DNA of 19,485 nt from Bryobacterales bacterium (GTDB taxonomy: Bacteria > Acidobacteriota > Terriglobia > Bryobacterales > Bryobacteraceae): the NCBI GenBank assembly GCA_020853155.1, contig JADYZL010000344.1, positions 1 through 19,485 of the forward strand, written 5' to 3'. The number at the start of each line of letters is the position of its first letter. Position 1 is the stretch's first letter. The notes under the pieces are model-generated. The model had not been told where the DNA came from and did not search any database. It saw nothing but the letters and a program-made list of their open reading frames with translations. The position numbers and the translations under genes were made by a program. Positions 15,565 through 19,485 of the stretch are shown piece by piece.

Positions 15565-15584
15565 TGTCATGCACTAAAGTTGAG

Positions 15585-15609
15585 AAGGCGTGCGATCGCC
15601 GCCTTTTTT
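15585..15609 (+). terminator. Intrinsic terminator between pyk and the PP2C gene
   Basis: AAGGCG (15585-15590) pairs with CGCCTT (15600-15605). The loop contains the palindrome GCGATCGC, and a run of six T ends at 15609. This is the clearest Rho-independent terminator in the window. It lies 140 bases after pyk and only 15 bases before the PP2C start codon, so it may end pyk transcription or act as an attenuator in the PP2C leader. Confidence 0.75.
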
Positions 15610-15624
15610 CGTGGACCGGAGCAC

Positions 15625-16353
15625 ATGCCGTCGTTTGAAGCTTGGGGAAATACTGACCCGGGGAACGTCCGAAAGAACAACGAGGACGCATGGTTGATCG
15701 ACCCCGCCCTTTCACTCGCCGTCGTCGCCGACGGCATGGGCGGCGCCGCCTGCGGGGAAGTCGCCTCCGCCATCACCGCGGAGACGATATCCGAATACTT
15801 GCGGGATAACGATGACGGGGAAAAGGACGCGCCCACGCTGATCGCCGAAGCCATTGGCCTTGCCAACCGTCGCGTGCTCGACAAGGCGCGCGTCAGTACC
15901 GATTGCAAGGGCATGGGCTCCACCGTGGTTCTCGCGCTGCTGAAGAATCCCCTAATCTATATTTCGAATGTTGGGGATAGCCGTGCTTATCTCCTCCGCT
16001 CCGGCGTGCTCACGCAACTTTCCTACGATCAGACGCTCCTCAACGAACTCTGCTCCACCACTCCCATGACCCCGGAGGAAATTGAGCGCTTCCCCCATAA
16101 GCACGTCCTCACCATGGCCGTTGGCACGACAGAGCGGATCAAGATCCAGAACTACGAGGGCGAGGTGGAGGTCGGGGACCAGATCCTCCTCTGTTCGGAT
16201 GGCCTTACAGGGCCTGTCCCGGACTCAGACATGCGGTCAATTCTGGAAGAATCCATCACCATTGAACAGAAGGTGGATAAGCTCATCGCTCTGGCGAAGG
16301 AGCGCGGCGGCCCCGATAACGTGACCGCCGTCATTCTGCATTGTCTTCCTTAA
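15625..16353 (+). CDS. PP2C-type serine/threonine protein phosphatase
   Basis: A 242-aa compact phosphatase domain with no membrane anchor or extra domain. PP2C enzymes use two metal ions to remove phosphate from Ser/Thr of partner proteins, usually opposing Hanks-type kinases. Conserved blocks are in order: GNTDPGNVRKNNEDA (residues 8-22), VADGMGG, GMGSTVV, NVGDSRAYL, LLCSDGLTG and GGPDNVTAV near the end; all metal-binding Asp residues are visible. ATG 15625 is chosen since MPSFEAWGNTDPG is the natural domain start. A TTG at 15580 would add 15 residues but would place the terminator hairpin inside the gene. GGAG ends only 3 bases before the ATG, so initiation may be weak. No kinase gene is in the window, so the partner is unknown. 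Confidence 0.93.
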   Translation: MPSFEAWGNTDPGNVRKNNEDAWLIDPALSLAVVADGMGGAACGEVASAITAETISEYLRDNDDGEKDAPTLIAEAIGLANRRVLDKARVSTDCKGMGSTVVLALLKNPLIYISNVGDSRAYLLRSGVLTQLSYDQTLLNELCSTTPMTPEEIERFPHKHVLTMAVGTTERIKIQNYEGEVEVGDQILLCSDGLTGPVPDSDMRSILEESITIEQKVDKLIALAKERGGPDNVTAVILHCLP

Positions 16354-16399
16354 CGGCAACGAAACTTGTCCGCGCCACGGGCTCCCCGGAGCGGATCCT

Positions 16400-17707
16400 C
16401 TACAACCGCACTACATTCGTGCCTGGGAATGCCTTCAGGGCATTGCGCGTGTCCACGATCAGCTTCGCGGCTCTGCTGACGTTGGCATAATCGACGTTCC
16501 GGTGGTCCGTCACGATCACCACGCAGTCCGCGTTGTTCAGCGCCGCGCCTTCCTCTAATCGCTCGATCTCGATCCCCTCGTGGTTCACGGTCCGGGTGAT
16601 GTAAGGGTCGCTGAAGGTGACCCTGGCGCCCTTGTGCTGCAAAAGGTGGGCGATATCGAGCGCGGGGGATTCGCGCAGATCGTCGATGTCCCGCTTGTAG
16701 GCGATCCCGAGCAGGTGTACGTGGCTGCCCTTGACGGCCTTGGCATGCTCGTTCAGCGCGTTACTGATCTTGTCCACGACAAATTGTGGCATTTGGCCGT
16801 TGATGTACCCCGCCAGTTCGATAAACCGCGCTTCGATCCCAGCTTGTTTCGTTTTCCAGGAAAGATAGAACGGGTCGATGGGAATGCAATGCCCGCCTAG
16901 CCCTGGGCCGGGATAGAACGGCATGAAGCCGAACGGCTTCGTCGCCGCCGCCTCGATCACTTCCCAGACGTTGATGCCCATGCGGTCGCACATCATGGCA
17001 AGCTCGTTCACCAGGCCGATGTTGATCATCCGGAACGTATTTTCAAGCAGTTTCACCATCTCGGCAACGCTCGTGGACGCCACCGGCACCACCGTGTCGA
17101 GCGCCTGCCGGTAGAAGAGCGCCCCCGCTTCGGTGCAAGCGGCGGTGGTTCCGCCCACCACTTTGGGGATATTCTTGGTCTGGTAATTGGGGTTACCAGG
17201 GTCTACCCGCTCCGGCGAGAAGCAAAGGAAGAAATCCTCCCCAACCTTAAGTCCGCTCTTCTCAAGCGTCGGCAGCAAGAGCTCCTCGGTGGTTCCAGGG
17301 TATGTGGTGGATTCGAGAATCACCAGTGTCCCGGCCCTCAGATACTTGGCGAGTTCTTCCGTGCAGGCTACGATGTAGCTCATGTCGGGGTCTTTCGTCT
17401 TGCGCAGCGGCGTCGGCACGCAGATGTTCACGGTGTCCAAATGGGCGATTTCCGCGAAATCGGTTGTCCCCCGCAACAGGCCCGCTTCCACCAGCGGCTT
17501 CAATTCATCGGTATCGATATCCAGGACATAGGACTCTCCGCGGTTCAGTTGCTCGACCTTGCCGGCGGAGACGTCAATCCCCGTGACGTGAAAGCCCGCC
17601 TTGGCGAACTCGACGGCTAGCGGCAGCCCCACGTAACCCAGCCCCAGCACTCCCACGCGCGCGCTTCTATCCGCAATCTTCGCCTTTAGTTGTTCCAGGT
17701 GATTCAT
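16400..17707 (-). CDS. Nucleotide-sugar dehydrogenase (UDP-GlcNAc / UDP-glucose 6-dehydrogenase type)
   Basis: A 435-aa NAD-dependent enzyme of the UDP-glucose/GDP-mannose dehydrogenase family, with a pattern closest in my recognition to the WbpA/WecC group. It oxidises C6 of a UDP-sugar to the uronic acid in two steps. The N-terminal Rossmann motif is GLGYVG (22-27). The catalytic Cys is C274 in GLGGHCIPIDP, and AYKRDIDDLRESPAL marks the C-terminal substrate domain. Its ATG overlaps the stop of the dapF-like gene by one base (TGATG), so it is translationally coupled to that gene. The product is likely a precursor for surface polysaccharide. The exact sugar cannot be told from sequence. It converges on the PP2C gene with a 46-bp gap. 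Confidence 0.9.
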   Translation of the reverse strand: MNHLEQLKAKIADRSARVGVLGLGYVGLPLAVEFAKAGFHVTGIDVSAGKVEQLNRGESYVLDIDTDELKPLVEAGLLRGTTDFAEIAHLDTVNICVPTPLRKTKDPDMSYIVACTEELAKYLRAGTLVILESTTYPGTTEELLLPTLEKSGLKVGEDFFLCFSPERVDPGNPNYQTKNIPKVVGGTTAACTEAGALFYRQALDTVVPVASTSVAEMVKLLENTFRMINIGLVNELAMMCDRMGINVWEVIEAAATKPFGFMPFYPGPGLGGHCIPIDPFYLSWKTKQAGIEARFIELAGYINGQMPQFVVDKISNALNEHAKAVKGSHVHLLGIAYKRDIDDLRESPALDIAHLLQHKGARVTFSDPYITRTVNHEGIEIERLEEGAALNNADCVVIVTDHRNVDYANVSRAAKLIVDTRNALKAFPGTNVVRL

Positions 17708-18531
17708 CACTCTGCCTCTTCCCCGTTCCAATAGAAGATCCCTTCGCCAATCAGGTGTGCCCATCCGTCGAGCAGCAATCCTTCGCCCTCATCGTGAAAT
17801 ACAAGCTCGCCCGCTTCCGTTTCCACGGTTACGGGCAAATTCACAAGGCCCTCGGCCAGCGCGGCAGCCACCACGCCGGTGGCGCCGGTGCCGGAACTGA
17901 GCGTTGCCCCGGCCCCCCGTTCGAAAAACCGGGCTTCTACCCGATGCCGGTCCAGCGCATGGTAGAACGAAATGTTGCTTCGGTGCGGAAATGCGCTGTG
18001 CGCTTCGAGTTGCGCGCCACGCTCTTTCCAGGGATAGGCGAAACCATCCACGCGCACCGCGAATTGCGGGTTGCCTACGTCGATCCGCCTCCCCGTCACC
18101 CGAATCGGAGCGGAAGCCGGAATCGCCAGTTCCTCCTCGGGAAATACCTCGGGCTTCCCCATGGTCATTGAGAATTTGTACTCCTTGCCGTTCCCCTCGC
18201 GGAGCACCAAAGTTCGAATCCCAGCGCCCGTCCGGATCCTCAGTTCCCGGCGTTCCGGCCATAGAGAGGCCAGCCAAGCGGCGGCGCAGCGGGTTCCGTT
18301 GCCGGAAAGCTCCGCCTGGCTCCCGTCGGAATTGAAGAGGTGAACGGACGCATCCCAAGCGTCGCCCGCTTCGCCCGGTTCCACCAGATACCACCCGTCC
18401 GCCCCGATCCCACGATTCCGGTCACAGATCGCTCTGGCAAGCGAAGCGCGGCCGCTCCGCGGAACCTTCGCTTCCCAACTTAGCAGGAAATCGTTTCCCG
18501 CTCCCGAAGCCTTAATAAAGGGTATTGGCAT
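17707..18531 (-). CDS. dapF: Diaminopimelate epimerase-like protein with second catalytic Cys replaced
   Basis: A 274-aa protein with the DapF fold. Conserved parts include FIKASGAGNDF (5-15), FNSDGSQAELSGNGTRCAA with first catalytic Cys at 82, DVGNPQFAV, HRSNISFY, and the FFERGAGAT block. True DapF uses two cysteines (C73 and C217 in Haemophilus), the second in an ACGSGA motif. Here the second site reads SSGTGA with Ser at 213. The Glu-Arg pair before it (FER) is kept. The swap would be expected to lower or change the two-base epimerase chemistry. The start at 18531 fits the family N-terminus and overlaps the upstream gene by 20 bases. Neighbours are a membrane glycosyltransferase-like gene and a UDP-sugar dehydrogenase gene, not lysine genes. 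It may be the cell's DapF with relaxed chemistry or a paralogue with another substrate; the symbol is given with reserve. Confidence 0.75.
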   Translation of the reverse strand: MPIPFIKASGAGNDFLLSWEAKVPRSGRASLARAICDRNRGIGADGWYLVEPGEAGDAWDASVHLFNSDGSQAELSGNGTRCAAAWLASLWPERRELRIRTGAGIRTLVLREGNGKEYKFSMTMGKPEVFPEEELAIPASAPIRVTGRRIDVGNPQFAVRVDGFAYPWKERGAQLEAHSAFPHRSNISFYHALDRHRVEARFFERGAGATLSSGTGATGVVAAALAEGLVNLPVTVETEAGELVFHDEGEGLLLDGWAHLIGEGIFYWNGEEAE

Positions 18532-19485
18532 CGCTCTCCTCGTCCGGATTCTCCTCGTCCATGGCGGATTCGTCGTAGCTGTCAACTCCCGCCTTCCCCC
18601 AACCCGGCAATGCAAGTCCCGCGAGAGGGGCAGGCAAATGCAGCGGCCGAGAAAGATCGTTCGCCGCGAAATCGCTCTGCCGCCTCCAGATTTCGACCGG
18701 CACGGCGTTCCCCACTTGGAACCGTCGCACTATCGCGACCGGGAATCCGGCTCGCTTCGCCCGCACCATTGCATGGGCGACGACATCGCCAGCTTGGCAC
18801 AAAGCCCACTCCTCATGAAAGAAGAACCGCGGTTTTTTTATCGCACCGAGAAACCCGGGATGGTTCCCCTCGTGCAAACTCTCCTTTAATGAAATCCCGG
18901 CCCCTTCGAGGATGCCCGTCAGGTCTCCGAAGCTGAGCAGAATGCCATCGCCGGGATGGTACATCCGTTTCACATAGTCCGCAGCCTCCGGGAGCCACTG
19001 CCGCCGCGCGGCGCTATTGACGGAGCTCTCCTTCCAGCAAATCCAATGCTCCGGTCCGCGGGCAAGCATCCAGGGCAGTGTGACCCCCAGGAGCACTGCG
19101 AGTGACGACCACGCGCGCCACGAGGGGCGCAACCGCGCGACAACGGCCGAGACGCCCAGCCCCAGCAGGGGCAGGAGCGCCAATCCGTCACGCGTGTTGT
19201 AATGCGCATGCGGCCAAAGCTCGGGGATGAAGATCGGAGTGCCGCCGTTGTGCATGCTCACCAGATAGAAGGCGGCGGGCAACAGCAGCAGCGCCACTGC
19301 CCATCGCGGCCCCCGGATCAGAGCCAGAACAGATCCGCACAGCCCTAGCGCCACCAACGGCCAGCCGGCCACCAGCCGCACCGTCGAGAGGTAATACTCG
19401 CCGGTTACCAGCCAGTTTCCATCGGCGGGATAGCGGCTCATGCCGGCAGCCAACTGCCGCTGATAAATCGCCTTGGCGGAATACG
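18512..19485 (-). CDS. Membrane protein, glycosyltransferase-like C-terminal part, cut by window edge
   Basis: The frame is open from the right edge (first full codons read YSAKAIYQRQ) to TAA at 18514-18512, about 324 codons. So the start lies outside; the TTG at 19453 is not a likely start. The visible part has about four hydrophobic segments in its first half (for example LVAGWPLVALGLCGSVLALI and LALLPLLGLGVSAVVA) separated by short loops. A soluble region of about 190 residues follows, ending in an acidic tail (DESAMDEENPDEESD). The multi-TM layout with a C-terminal soluble domain resembles lipid-linked sugar transferases of the ArnT/PMT kind, but the catalytic N-terminal part is not visible. 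It is the first visible gene of the operon with the dapF-like and dehydrogenase genes. Function stays tentative. Confidence 0.6.
   Translation of the reverse strand, partial: YSAKAIYQRQLAAGMSRYPADGNWLVTGEYYLSTVRLVAGWPLVALGLCGSVLALIRGPRWAVALLLLPAAFYLVSMHNGGTPIFIPELWPHAHYNTRDGLALLPLLGLGVSAVVARLRPSWRAWSSLAVLLGVTLPWMLARGPEHWICWKESSVNSAARRQWLPEAADYVKRMYHPGDGILLSFGDLTGILEGAGISLKESLHEGNHPGFLGAIKKPRFFFHEEWALCQAGDVVAHAMVRAKRAGFPVAIVRRFQVGNAVPVEIWRRQSDFAANDLSRPLHLPAPLAGLALPGWGKAGVDSYDESAMDEENPDEESDANTLY

Noticed and set aside
15580..15624. TTG start adding 15 residues to the PP2C phosphatase
   Set aside because: The added stretch is encoded by the terminator hairpin and T-run, and family proteins begin near MPSFEAWGNTDPG.
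1..19485. CRISPR array, tRNA, rRNA or prophage genes
   Set aside because: I saw no regularly spaced palindromic repeats longer than the three-unit 18-bp array, no cloverleaf with a GTTCRA arm, and no phage structural or integrase motifs. This was by eye, without a covariance search.

Overview
The window looks like a chromosomal segment of a GC-rich, Gram-negative, diderm bacterium. Acidobacteriota, perhaps of the Bryobacterales/Solibacter type, is my best guess. The guess rests on the gene set (one polypeptide carrying both LptF-like and LptG-like permease halves, an exported TldD-like pair, a DapF-like protein inside a glycan operon) and not on any marker alignment. Most of the window is densely packed housekeeping and cell-envelope genes. 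The only mobile-element sign is at the left edge.

Left edge (1-1069): the N-terminal 60 codons of a minus-strand nuclease-like gene (PD-(D/E)XK motif) run off the window. Its upstream region carries three copies of an 11-bp motif at exact 18-bp spacing. Next comes a decayed, frameshifted fragment of an IS4/Tn5-type transposase. A 7-bp inverted repeat ends this region just before rhaM (L-rhamnose mutarotase).

Envelope block (1450-8211): two overlapping genes encode secreted TldD/PmbA-family proteins. The first keeps the metal site (HExxxH plus a C-terminal Cys) and the second has lost it. They are followed by a 769-aa LptF-LptG fusion, the membrane part of the LPS exporter. A convergent secreted glycerophosphodiester phosphodiesterase closes the block.

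Middle (8447-13976): rpmB (ribosomal protein L28), a convergent exported M19 dipeptidase separated from it by two strong hairpins, a divergent S4-domain Hsp15-like gene (hslR), and a minus-strand uppP-ftsK pair whose stop and start codons overlap.

Right part (14024-19485): pyk (pyruvate kinase), a possible 38-codon ORF, a clear intrinsic terminator, and a PP2C-type phosphatase gene. A minus-strand operon then enters from the right edge: a membrane protein resembling glycosyltransferases (5' end outside the window), a DapF-like epimerase lacking the second catalytic cysteine, and a UDP-sugar dehydrogenase. All three overlap at their junctions.

I see no CRISPR array, tRNA, rRNA, prophage or defence island. 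I cannot point to a clearly new multi-gene system. The best leads are the exported active/inactive TldD-like pair placed directly before the LPS exporter, the DapF-like protein with Cys to Ser in a glycan operon, and the terminator in the leader of the phosphatase gene.
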